Under the pieces are notes generated by a model. It was not told where the DNA came from. It worked only from the letters and a program-made list of their open reading frames with translations, and did not search any database. From Hysterangium stoloniferum (Eukaryota; Basidiomycota; Agaricomycetes; Hysterangiales; Hysterangiaceae): DNA of 64,000 nucleotides. Positions 45,844 to 57,900 of the stretch are shown piece by piece; the stretch's first letter is position 1; every line of letters starts with the position of its first letter. The stretch lies in NCBI GenBank assembly GCA_015178975.1, contig WHVD01000229.1, forward strand, positions 1 to 64,000, in the 5' to 3' direction. The position numbers and the translations under genes were made by a program.

Positions 45844-48748
45844 ATGGACATTGCAACCATTGTTGTCAAAGTCGCTGGCGATGCCGTTCCAATACCTGGC
45901 TTAAAGAGTGCAGCAATCCTTCTTTTGGAGATTATGAACGTTATAAAGGTAGGTCGTCTGCATCAACACCAGTTTAACAGCTGATGTGGATCATGATTCA
46001 CTATCACCAGGCAAGCGGGGAGCAAAACGAGAGATTGAATACCCTTGTCCAGACCACTGGACGTCGCCTCGTCCCTTTCCACGATCAGCTGAAGGGGAAG
46101 TGGGAGAATATCCCGGACAATTTCAAAACCATATTGGACGATTAACAGAAGTGGGAACTTGAGACTCGTAGAGTCACCGTACCTGACGAATAAATCGATT
46201 GTTTTCAGTGCACTTGAGGATGTTCTTGGGCTTGCAAGGTCATACAAACCAAGAAAAGGTTTCAAAGCACACGTTGTGTCTTGGATTCGGCAACGAGATA
46301 AGTCTATCGCCAAACTGGAAAGGCGATTGGAAGAAGCGGAGAAAGAGGCAATGGTGCGTTCTGAAAGTGACACTCAGAGTCGTTCGTTACATATTGGCTC
46401 TTAGATGTATTTCGCGCTAAATACCTCATTATCCGTCGCTCAACTCGTAGCCGTCGATGATACCAGAATGGACGATATCACCCTTGATTCCTTTTCGTCG
46501 GTCACGGGCAGAGGAAGAAACGATATTAATGAACGCGTAAGCCCGTTCTGTCATCTCAAAGATCATGCGCGTGGGTTTATCGTAATGAGACAGTACTTGG
46601 TCGATCGAAGGGACTTGCAACTGTTACGCACCTTATTGGTCGCGAACCATTATGATTATGAAAAGGCAGAACGTCATCGGGTCACCTTGCGGTGGAGTGT
46701 TAAACTTTGTGAAGCGAGGACTGAAAGTGATGGTAAGTCGGTATTGGTCAAAATGGACGAAGGCGGGAGACCCACGTGGGATTTGAGACATAAAGAGGTA
46801 CGAGCTCTGTTTTGCCTGGTTTGTATCTCAGACACTATTTGCGACATATCACACTTTCGATATAGTTTCAACGCGACCTACCTTCCTATCAAGACGTGTG
46901 GTAAGAATGCAACACATCAGATTAAATAACCCAAGTAGTCCAATCACATTCATGTTCAGGGACCCTAGCATTGCTGAGTTCTTGGGCTACAGTAACGCAC
47001 GAGACAATGTACTTTTCCAAGTTTTCCGTAATCCGGGCCCTGAACCTGAGGACGCATGCAAATGGCTCGAACGCACTAGAGCATCCGGTGTGAGAGAAAC
47101 CATTTTGGCACTATACGACATGGTGAATGAAATTACTTGCGATATTTCCAAGCTAACGCGATATACTTTAGAGGGATTCTTACAATGTGACGTGCTTGAA
47201 TACCTTCTCTCCCCGCAAATGCTGATGTGACAATGTGACATTAGGAATTAGTTGAATTCGGTTCAAACAACGAAATTCTTATGAACGAGCTTGTTCGTTA
47301 ATTCCACTGACATCAGACGTCAATGATAACTCTATTCAGTTTCATCTTCCCGGTGATTCAATTGTCACTGTCTGTAATCCCGTCGTCAATTGGGATCACT
47401 GACGGTCACACAAGTTGACAGGACCATGGTGTATTGTCCAGAGCAGAACAAGATACAGGTAAGTGCAGCGTACGGTAATATCTAAGGTCCTAAAAACTTC
47501 CCAGCTACTTATACCGTACAACACGGTGATTATGTAATCACGTAAAACTAAAGGGTCCGTGCGTATGACTGGGGGCACCAGGATTACACTGTCACAGACT
47601 GTCCTGCCAATCGCCGTCATCTGAAGCTTGTGTTTACCGGAACACTGCGCAGCGGTGTCCCATTCCATGGGAGATGGTATGCCGGTATTTATACCGGTGA
47701 CTCTAGGATCAATCCATCATCACCCAACACCATCGTAGACTTATTCATGTCCGCGGTGTATTCATGGTGTCTTGGCACTGCTTTAATGGATGAACAACTT
47801 CGGAGCTCGCACACCATTCATCAATTGGCCAATCAGCTACTGGACGTCGACTTTCTGCGACCAATTGCGGGCTATATAGAGAATGAAGATCTGGAGTCCA
47901 TCGCGTTGTGGGACGTGGGCTATCGGGATAAAGTTACAGGCCATTTTGTAGTGTGTGGAATCTACATGAGTGGTTCTCTGAAACCCTCGGTTTAGAACCC
48001 TTAGTCGGGGTTCGTGTTCACCTCAACGAGCGAGAGTCTAGATATTTAGACGAGGCTGAGAGTGTGACAATACGAGGTGGAAAACCAATGAGAAGGTATT
48101 TTTGGAGCTAGCGCACTGACCCGATCGTTGCTCAGTTTTCTGCCGCGTAGATATACCTATGATATCGGGGAAGTCAGCATTGAGGATTTCTGCCGGCCCA
48201 GTGTCTATATCGCAGACTTCGGCCCGTCGTCTGAAGGGCAGAAAGCGTGGAGAGCATACGCACCGCTTTACATAGAGGAAAATAGGATCAAGGGTGTCCT
48301 TCCACACGAGTTGATGATCAGTAAGCACAGAAGTCTTTTGAGAATGATATTGACCACTTTGTGACAACAGTAAACGACTTTATGACAACAGTAGTTGTGG
48401 AAATGCCTCAGAATTTGTTTGTTTCACTTCCCCCTTCAGCAATGTCAGAGCCTGACAGAGTAATCTAGTCACTCCGGAGAAGTGGAACCGCGTACCATAT
48501 TCCTGTTTGAACCTACTTCTCCACGTTATATTTCTGGCCCCGAGGGGGGACCTGTCCTAGATGTGCAGTTGCGTGCTTCTTATGATGCGGAGCCCAGTTG
48601 GATAAATGACCCTGTGTGGCCGGACACGGTATTTGAGCCAGACTCGTAAGCGTCGATGTATTAACGTTTTGAATAAGATTTGTATGGTATTTTCAGCTAC
48701 CCAGGTGCATATGGGAGGAGGATTAAACTCGGACACGATCAAACCTAG
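45844..48748 (+). pseudogene. gene X copy 5: full length, split by a MITE
   Basis: Exons as in copy 1: 45844-45948, 46011-46150, 46209-46353, 46405-46797, 46866-46900, 46960-47191, exon 7 near 47250-47294, exon 8 from about 47339. Residues: MDIATIVVKVAGDAVPIPGL, LEDVLGLARSYKPRKG, VLVKMDEGG, PSIAEFLGYS. Lesions: a TAA for TAT in exon 2 (near 46144), the 216-bp MITE at 47373-47588 in exon 8, a one-base loss near 47957, and a TAG at 48746-48748 that ends the last exon slightly early. The exon-3 codon that is TGA in copy 1 is CGA here. Confidence 0.65.
47373..47588 (+). mobile_element. MITE copy 2, 216 bp, in X exon 8
   Basis: Starts TGTAATCCCGTCG, ends AGGATTACA, with CTGTC at 47368-47372 and 47589-47593. 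Uninterrupted copies of X read ATTGTCACTGTCACAGAC at this point, which proves the insertion. Same element as 18427-18643 in reverse. Confidence 0.85.
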
Positions 48749-49104
48749 CGAACATTTTCCCGTCACGTCTAGCTATATCATTCTGAGATATAAAAGCTCT
48801 TTATTTACTGGAGCTCTGTACCTCTGCCCATGATTCAATTGTGAATAGAAGATGTAAGAATACGTGAATGTTAATTTTCAAAAATAATTACAAGAAAAGT
48901 GTGACATCGCGTAACTTGTGCTGGAGTCCTGCGTCTTGCGCTCATTCTTCCTCCCAGACTTTCTCGCCTTCCCAGTCCCTATCTTTCAGACTCTTTTCAG
49001 AGAGAAGAAACACCACAATGCTTTGACAAAGAAGTATGTCCTCCGTTCTTGCAATGGAAGTGAGATTTCACCTTATTATGCTTACGCCCCAACCACGCGA
49101 TCTA

Positions 49105-50590
49105 ATAGGATCTACTTGAAGGCATCGACGTGTGCCTCCCGTGCTTGGATAGAGACTGTGTGGGGGGCGATGTGATGCGGATGCATGTGCAGCTGCATTG
49201 TAGGATGCTTGGTATCCGTGTATGTGAAGAGCATGCTGGAAGCGAACCCGAAACGAGTGAGTAGGGTGTTTTTTTTCTTCTCTGAGCAGCTGAGTATGAG
49301 CTGGGAAGTTTTGATGATTGAGTTGGTGGCGTTGGTGATAGAACAGTCGCGGGCCGCCGTTTAAGAACCTTGCTACTGTCGAGGACACCGAGAAGGACAA
49401 TTATGAGTGTATGCCGACCGTGAGATATTGGGCTTGTGATGGACAAGGAACGAGGTCATTTCTTACCGAGTCGAATCATCCTGAGGTCCGTCATACTCGT
49501 GTAATGTTTTCGACTCAGTCTCCCCTGCAAGACTGACGGGACTCCGAAATCTCGGAAACAGCTGCTACATGGCATCAACATCGATACTCACACTTCCAGC
49601 CTTCCGCACATACCATCCTTGATCCTTTCTCACCCGCGCCTGTTCCTGCACCGAAGAGCTCCCCATATCCTGTTGTGACTTTCAGATGCGCAAGATAGCG
49701 GACCGAATCCGTTCAGGCTGGTTATCCCACCCACGCAGCCATTTCCCGTCTCACACCGCCGGTGTCCCTACCCTCGTCGAAGTGCTGGTGAGGCCGCGGA
49801 ACCAATGCCCTCGACGGTGATCCCCTCCTTCATCCCCGACGCCACTGCCCGTATTCCAAGAACCCTTCCAAACCCACCATGTTCAAATCCCTCATCGGAA
49901 GAGTCCACGAGGAAATATCGATGACGAAACAGCAAGACGTGCAAGAGTTCTTCGCATATATATTCTTCTTAAGTCGTACGTCAGCAAGTTAAAAACACGT
50001 CCCGGAGCCGGAGCCTACTGACATCATCTGCTTTGCGCTGGAACAAGAGTCGCTGTGTATGTAGTGCAAGGGTGTGCGCGCTAGCTTGTGGATGAGCATG
50101 ATGATTTGAGCGTGGGTATCCAACCCCGGCTTTAGAGAGGTGTTGTATACGCGGGGAAGCTTCGTGTGCGCGTAGGGGACAGGATGGGTAAACCTGCGGT
50201 TGACTATTCGTGCCCGTGGTCCGAGGCAGGGTTCCGCGGCAGACGTGAGTCTTTCATAGTGTCGTCTCAGTACTCTAGGCTGATACCGACCAGGTCGTGG
50301 ATGTGTTTCCAGACGTGCACGTATTGCGGCTTTCCCTGACATATTTGTTGTACATGCGACGAATTTTCTGCACGTGAGGTAGGTGCCTACAAAACGTGGT
50401 CAGCGGTGGTTATTCTCCCTTCAACGTGTGTCATGGACAAGGAGGGAAGCCATTCCTAGAAGAGTCGAGTCACCCTAAGGTACGTGATACTCGCCCAATG
50501 GGTGTGAGCCTGTCTTCTCTCAAGGGCTGCAGGACGCAGGATCTGGGAAACAATGACGACATTGCATCCACCCTCCACTCAAATCAAGAC
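49105..50590 (+). pseudogene. U copy 5: UBP14/USP5 relic, 3'-truncated
   Basis: Contains the zinc-finger remnant (49115-49200), KDNYECMPTVRYWAC-like segment (about 49395), GLRNLGNSCYMAS (about 49541), MFKSLIGRVHEEISMTKQQD (about 49879), the CPW segment (about 50212), FPDIFVVHATNFLH-like region (about 50330) and the start of the second box (about 50530). It joins an x' fragment at about 50590, so the UBA region is missing. Confidence 0.6.
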
Positions 50591-50760
50591 GGGTAGTACA
50601 CGTCTGATTAAATGACCCAAGTAGTCCAATCACGCTCATGTTCAGGGATCCTAGCATTCCGCGTTCTTGGACTACAGTAACACAAGACCATGTACGTTTC
50701 CAAGTTTTCCGCAATCCGGACTCTGAACCTCCCTCCTTATAGCTCGAAGATTAAATCCCG
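50590..50760 (+). pseudogene. x' copy 5: truncated X fragment
   Basis: Only the intron 5 / exon 6 part of X remains (CCCAAGTAGTCCAATCAC, then PSI- and QVFRNPDSEP-like sequence), ending at the standard x' truncation point. Confidence 0.5.
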
Positions 50761-51479
50761 GACGCGTTTCTTTTTGCTCCATTCCCACCCACTCTTTGAA
50801 GCTGTCAAGAGGTACATTCAGATCTCCCGAGTGAGAATAGCAAGTTAAAAAATACCCAGAATCAACTGATTCGTAATCTATATGTATACATGATAGTAGG
50901 AACAGAAGACAGGAATAATGTGTCTCGATTTGCTATGAAACAATAAACATTACAATCCCACAATATAGAATAGCATCTGTTCAGAATGGTTTGACTCCAT
51001 ATGAGCTCAGACGTTCGGAATGAGGTGGCCGTATTTCCCCCATACGAAGGCTTTGCCGAAACATCACTCCCTGATCAAATGCTAAGTTGGTGGGACGCGT
51101 CGCTGTGTTTCGTTTGTTTGTTGTTGGTAAGCATTGTTCGCTGACAGCTGATACGCTGCGTGTCATGTGCCCCGCGCATGCTGTAGTGTGAGAGGCGCGG
51201 AAAAGATATTTCCCGTTCAAACCTTGCAAGGTTGTTGAGTGCTGCAGAAAAACTTTTGCATCTCTAACGGGACATATTGTTGAATAGGCCAGATCATGCA
51301 AAACAACAAAGTTAATATATTTTATCTGACATTTTCAAATTTATTCCATATACTAGTGCAAGAGATTTTACACCCTCTTCGCTAAATACTTGCCAAAACA
51401 CAAGCATCATGAATCTTTGATTACTTAATCTTATATCAATTAGTTCAGCAGTCCGGTGATTTTCATTGTAGCGGCAATC

Positions 51480-52066
51480 AGGGAAATAAGGCCACCCAAT
51501 GGAATGAGATGAATGACGGGAAGATGTAAGGAGGGCTCAGGAAGAATTAAATACCTCATCCACTACCGTGACGTCGCTGAGAATCAGTACCGAATCTAGT
51601 TTGTGGCAAATCTACTGCCCGATCTGCTCCCCGATTACACTATGGAATCTGTAGAACTCATCCGGAGTTACGGTGGTGATTTTCACTTCCCTTCGATGAG
51701 CTGGTATCCTGTCGATGGGGTAAAAGGTTATAGGTGTAACAATTATGTCATGAGAAGATTTCGAAACTTCTATGGTATTCGCTAGGAGTCGGCATCCCAT
51801 CCCGCATGGTATGGTATATTCTCGCTTAAATACATATTCTAGCCACAAGCATGAATAAGCAAAATTGGTTTAACTTACGCTATTCTGAACACGGCCCATC
51901 CTGTTTATGGAGGCAGTAGAGGGTGAAGTCAATACACAGAACGGTGAAGATACTGTGAAAATGGAGTGAAAAATGTACAGAATGAGGAAGGTGACCCTGA
52001 AAAAACATGACGGACATACCCAACGAAGTAAATGAGACTAGACAGCTGGTTTTTAAGCCCATGCTG
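51480..52066 (-). pseudogene. gene M copy 6: 3' part, cut by HEAT block
   Basis: Minus strand: the LVSFTSLGMSV-type block (52062-51990), the TVLCIDFTLYCLHKQD block (51940-51900), MGCRLLANTIEVSK (51810) and KITTVTPDEFYRFHSVIGEQ (51690). The 5' half of M is replaced from about 52066 by the HEAT exon array. Confidence 0.45.
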
Positions 52067-54250
52067 CGCCATTGCGCCTGCCATTCTCGACATTGTTGCT
52101 TTATTGCAAGACTTTTACATCAACGTTCGATTTAGCGCATTCTCGGTCCTGGGGAAGCTTTCAGAGAAAGGTGCCGTGTGTGATAATACGATGGGAATCC
52201 AGCTGACATTTGACCACAGCCGAATTTCGAGCTGCCATTGCGGGTGTCATTCCTGCCATTGTTGCAATATTGAAGGACTCTCGCTGGCGCGTTCTAACTA
52301 GCACATTATAGGTCCTGGGGAAGCTTTCAGAGCAAGGTGCGGCGCGTGAGAATGGGATGGGAATCCAGCTGACATTGACCACAGCCGAATTTTGCCCACC
52401 ATTGTTGCACTGTTGAGGGACTCTGATTCTGACGTTCGATCAAGCGCAGTATGGGTACTGGGGAAGGTTTCAGAGTAAGGTGCGGTGTGTGTTAATGAGA
52501 TCAGAATCCAGCTCACCTTTGACCACAGCCGAATTTAGAGCCGCCATTGTTGTGCTGTTTAAAGAGTCTGACTCTGACGTTCGATCAAGCGCCGTATCGG
52601 TCCTGGGGAAGATGTCAGAACAGGGTGCGGTGTGTCATAATTGGATGGGAGGCCAAGTGACATTTGACCACAGCCGAATTTCGAGCCGCCATTGCGGAAG
52701 TCATGCCCACCATTGTTGCACTGTTGAAGGACTCTGACTCTGTCTTTCGATAACGCGCATTATCGGTCCTGGGGAAGGTTCCAGAGCAAGATACGGTGTG
52801 TGAAAATGCGGTGGGAATCCAGCTGATATTTGAAAACAGCCGAATTTCGAGCTGCCATTGCGCCTGATATCCCCACCATTGTTGCACTGTTGAAGGACTC
52901 TGACAACAACGTTAGATCAAGCGCATCATCGGCCCGGGTGAAATTTTCAGAACAAGGTAATCCAATAAATGTTGTTGCAGGATTTATCCTAAGTCTCCAT
53001 AGAAGAGTTTCTCCCTCTTGTCAGGGCTGCCATATGTGCGGCGGTAGGATTGTCCGACAAAACCCAACCAACGCTGCCTGAGTCACTTTCAATTCCACTT
53101 CAACGCATTCCAACTCCCTCCTCTTTTCCATCTCGTTCTGATCGGTTTCGCGATAATCCAGCAAATGTGCCCCATATACGAGACCTCTCCGGATTGCCTA
53201 CCCGTCGTCTGTCGTCAGCTGTGGATCTCTTACATAGTACTGATTGTATTTCACGTCATGAAGCCATCCCGATAATTCATTGCGTAACAATTACTGGTAT
53301 GTGAAGAGAGGTCATATATTCTACATCGACTGATTTCCATACTACTTTAAAGCCTGGAATTTTTCCCTTCCCTTATCCAGATTCGACCTCAGAGAGCAAA
53401 CAGGAAAGTTCGCTCTGATACCGATGGTCGATGCTCTGCATATATTTGGTATGTGCACCAATTCCCGTCAACCGCCAGGATTCATGGACTTGCAGACGCT
53501 TTTGGAACCGCCATTACCCGTGCCATTTTCAAGAATGTTGCACTGTTGAAGGACTCTGACTCTGACGTTCGATCAAGCGCAGTATCGGTCCTGGGGAAGT
53601 TTTCAGAGCAAGGTGCGGTATGTGATAATGGAATGGGAATCCAGTTGACAACTGACCACAGCCGAATTTCGAGCTGCCATTGCGGGTGTCATTCCCGCCA
53701 TTGTTGCATTGTTGAAGGACTCTCCCTGGTGTGTTCGATCAAGCTCAGTATGGGTCCTAGGGAAAGTTTCAGAGCAAGGTGCGGTGTGTGACAATGGAAT
53801 GTGAATCCAGTTGACATTTGACCACAGCCGAATTTCGAGCCGCCATTGCACCTGCCATTCCCGATATTGTTGCACTATTGAAGGACTTTGACGATGACGT
53901 TCGATAAAGCACATTATAGGTTCTGGGAAAGGTTCCAGAACAATGTGCGGTGTGTGATAATGGGATGGTAATCTAGCTGACATCTGACCACAGCCGAATT
54001 TCGAGCCGCCATCGCGTCTGCCATTCCCGATATTGTTGCACTGTTGAAGGACTCTGACTCTGATGTTCGATCAAGTTCAGTATTGGTCCTGGGGAAGGTT
54101 TCAGAGAAAGGTGCAGTATGTGGTAATGGAATGGGAATCTAGCTGACATCTGACCACAGCCGAATTTCGACCCGCCATTGCGGCTGTCATTCCCGCCATT
54201 GTTGCGCTGTTGAAGGACTCTGGCTGGTGCTTGAGAATGGATAAGTCTGA
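52066..54250 (+). pseudogene. HEAT-repeat gene relic, exon-per-repeat array
   Basis: Eleven exon-like units, each encoding one 39-aa HEAT/ARM-type repeat (consensus AEFRAAIAPAIPDIVALLKD then SDSDVRSSAVSVLGKFSEQ). Exon ends: to 52170, 52220-52336, 52385-52479, 52529-52624, 52674-52790, 52840-52956, then 53496-53612, 53662-53778, 53828-53944, 53994-54110 and 54160 to about 54235. Complete exons are exactly 117 nt; introns are 48-49 nt (GTGCGGTGTGTGATAATGG ... GACCACAG) and in phase 1. Exons 3 and 4 carry 21-22-nt deletions; stops occur in exons 3, 5 and 9, and the exon 5 donor is mutated. The region between the two blocks (52980-53495) is of unknown origin. HEAT solenoids bind proteins; the partner is unknown. 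Confidence 0.75.
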
Positions 54251-54370
54251 GTCTAACAGGAGTGCAACTGGTAAGTGAAAACATAGCAGGCTACAAATAA
54301 GAGCCACCGCCACTCACACATCACTGTAACAAACCGAATACAAGGAGCATTTCATGTCACTCACGGGAAG

Positions 54371-54750
54371 TCAATCGAATGATCCTGCAGCCTCCTCCAG
54401 GTTCAACTTGAGGTGTGCAAATAGCTTTAATCCTGTGATGGCAGCCAAGAAGGGACTAAAACCCCCGTTGAAATCTGGGAGCTGGTAGCTAAGCGATATA
54501 GACATATCGGTCAGTATATCCAACACCTTGAACTGGGTATCCATGACGTAGTGATGAAGGATGACTGATAATGATGTTTGCGAGGTGTGTTGACATCGGT
54601 GCTGTGGCAGTAATGTGAGTATGGGGGAGGAGGTGGGGATGGGAGAAAGAAGGGTAGATACACATACTGAGCATTTGAGATGTTGCCTGTGAAAATCCAA
54701 GTAGAAAGGTAAATAATGACAGGAACCATGGATAGCATGAAGTTCAACTG
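54371..54750 (-). other. open frame with membrane-like segment, unknown
   Basis: The minus strand reads LNFMLSMVPVIIYLSTWIFTG, a plausible membrane helix, with a conserved-looking end block PFLAAITGLKLFAHLKLNLE (about 54445-54385) in an adjacent frame. A further upstream stretch reads EATRPIVVLSGITLNALILP (about 54835-54775). The frames do not join without edits. Probably a relic of a membrane protein gene; family not recognised. Confidence 0.3.
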
Positions 54751-54902
54751 TGTCTCATCAACAGACGCAGGAACACCATTGGGAGTATTAAGGCGTTCAG
54801 AGTGATCCCGCTTAGGACCACGATGGGTCTGGTGGCTTCATTGTTGTTGTAGAAGTGATGATTTTATTCAAGTGCTTGGATTCGGTGGTAGTGGAGAATA
54901 AA

Positions 54903-57900
54903 CCTGGGGTGGTAAGGAACGAGGTTATACCAATGGGCAATATGATAGCGCCAAAAATATCATCGATTGCATTAGGAACCATGCATCCAAACTTGGAAGA
55001 TCAAGAAATGCTGGGCAGTTTGCATAGATATTTATTCAGGCAATGAATAGTGATTGTGGAATGTCTCACACAGCCTGATGCATTTTCTTTAGATCAAGCT
55101 ATAAAATTACATTTCCTTTCTATTAAAAAACAGTATAGGTTGGCTTAATGTCATTGCACAAACTACAATGGCTCAATAAGCTTGTAATGAAGTACTTGTA
55201 CCAATCAATGTGTCAGTCAGTGAATCACCTTCTGACATGATAGGTTTGGTGATAGGTTGGATGTACATGGGTTAAACCAGGCATCAGCCCACTGAGCATG
55301 GTCAAAGTACAATTCAGTAAATGTTTTTTTTTTTCATTTTGACATCAGTGGAATGACGATAATTCTGAATTATTTATGGACAAATATAAGAGTATTTATC
55401 TTTATTCTTTTAGATGTAATGAAACCATATCACCCGATACCCTACACAACCTCTATTTGGCCAAAGACACAGAAAGACCAGACGGTTGAGAAACGAAGCA
55501 GCGGTATCACCTGTTTTAAGCGTTGAAAGGATGCTTCTTAATGGCGCTTAATTTGACAGGCACAGTGTCGGTCATGGGAGGCCGTGGGCTGTGGTACGTG
55601 ACTCGCGTATGGGATTTGAGCCGATTTTCGGACGTCTCGGGGATCAAATTCTGTATTTACCCCTGCTTTTTGAATTGTGGTTTTAATATGGAAACATCGT
55701 CTCTACTTTTAGCTTCTTTCTCCATGACCAGTGGTCACACTGGTTACAATCACACGAGGCTTGGAGCACCCATCAAATGGTGGAGGATCGCCAAGAGGGC
55801 TGAAACAGCCGAAATACATGGCTCAAGTATAATGACGAGAAACATGTATTGGTGTTTATATCTGGGAGGCCGAGTAAATTTGTTGACTACCTACCTTCCT
55901 TCCTTCTTGACTGGCATAGTCGTGGGGTCTATGGCACCGGTATAGTTTAGATACGAAAAGTACACGCGAAGTTCGAATAAACAAAGTAATGCTCAAAATT
56001 CGTTAGATATATTCGAGATACAACGTCTGAGGTATATATATACAATTCAGCTCTGAGATATATGTCATGCCGTGTATATGAGATAATTGGAGCGAATGAC
56101 GAAACGAGCATAAATGGAAATACATGTTCATACAACCTATTTTGGTAATTGATTGACGGAATACGCGCAGGCTTGCAATTCCAACAATCGGTAGTGCATT
56201 GACTTGGTATACATTAAACCTGTGACACGACATCAGGTGTGGCTAAAGATTGGTGGACGTTCCATGCGATGGTGGGGGGGCATCCCGGCGGAAGCCCTTC
56301 ATTGGGAGATATATTAACTGATACATTAAAATTTTATATTCCTAGTCAAACATGTGCTCGATTATTATTTGGTAGCTTCAATCCATCCACAGATTTGTTG
56401 GGTATATGCGCTTTGCATATTAATTCCGTGGATTATTCATAACAAGGTGGTCAAAGACACGGCCTTGGGAGGTTTTACCAGCGTGATCCATTGATATCGA
56501 GATGAGATAGGCAAGTGTGTACGAGAATGCGAAAGAGAAAGGTAGGCGGGTAGCGACGGGCGCTGTTTCTGTAGGAACGCTACCTACGTTTGTACAGTTC
56601 AATTTTAAGCGACTCCGAAATGGATGCGGACTCGTCACTTGTCACCATTCTCTCGCCCCGACAAATACAGTCGCAAGCAGACAGAGGAGCGAATGTACGT
56701 CGTGCATCAAAATACCCAAGGTCGTCGTCCAACTCTCCTCTCCATGCATCGCAGAAAAGTCCAGGAAGTCGTGGAGAGCAGGGTTTGGGCTATTCGCTCG
56801 CACTGCCGTGCACGCAATTTCAGGTTCTGGATATTGTGAACTTAACGACAGTAACCCCCGTATTAGCCTCGAGGCGTCATGAAACAATAAATGGGCTGAT
56901 TTTGGGTTCTGAACTAGTCTTCTGATAACCGAATGATTTGAGACGGCAGGAACAATGTTGTTGTGACAAAAACCGGCAATGCTCACACCCCAAACGCGGG
57001 AACACTGCCAGATCGTATATCGGACTAGACCACCGGCTTATATTTTCCCTTTCATCGTACGAGCTTATTTTTCACCCACACGCGTATATATGTATGCGAT
57101 GCTATGAAATACAACCTCAGTCGTTTCCCTACAGCCCCGCTGGGCAGCGGCTGAGTCTTGGGCGTCCGCTGCTCCTCTTCTATTCTAGCTCGGTCAAATT
57201 TTGTCAGTTGTGCTGTCTTTCTTTGTCCTCAAGGAGAAGAAGTGAAGCATTGGCCAACCCAATCAAAGCCAAACCATGAAGACTAAACATCCATCGACCT
57301 GACGCACCAACCTGGGAGCTCCCAAATCAAGCTCGGCCTCTTCCACTTTTATTTCATTTCCTTCCCATCCACATTCAATGTCCTCTCTCTTGTCACGTTC
57401 GTCGCATTATGAATAGGCTCCATCTTGGACAATGTCCTCCTACTCTCCCAATCTCCCAACCTCCCCAACTCAAACTCAAACCCAAACCCAAACCTGTCCC
57501 TTCAAAGACAGTTGCATCCTCTAAATATTCAAAGTAAATGGCACGCACATACCCTCTTGTCTTGTTGCGTCTGTTGCATCTCTTTCCTAGTCTCCTTCTC
57601 TCGAACCTTGCGTGGGTTTTAACAAGACACAGTTGGTAAACGAAAGAGCTTCTGGGACTTTGTCAACTATGAGCAGGTGCTGTAACTGCAACGGGACTGT
57701 TGGGAATTTCTTGTTCAGTCGTCATGGTGCAGTGTTTGGCAAGGCTTAGACTTTGGGCATGACCTCGAACTCGTCAACATACCTTATCGAAGGTGACGCG
57801 CAAGAAGATTTGCCCATGCTGCGTGACCCTGGTCGCAAGCTGTGTGATCCTTGCTGTGGTATTCTATGCAAAGCGGTCAGCCTGATGCCTGGATGCCTCA

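Noticed and set aside
52957..52980. A 24-nt intron after the sixth HEAT exon
   Set aside because: Too short for a spliceosomal intron; the array probably breaks here.
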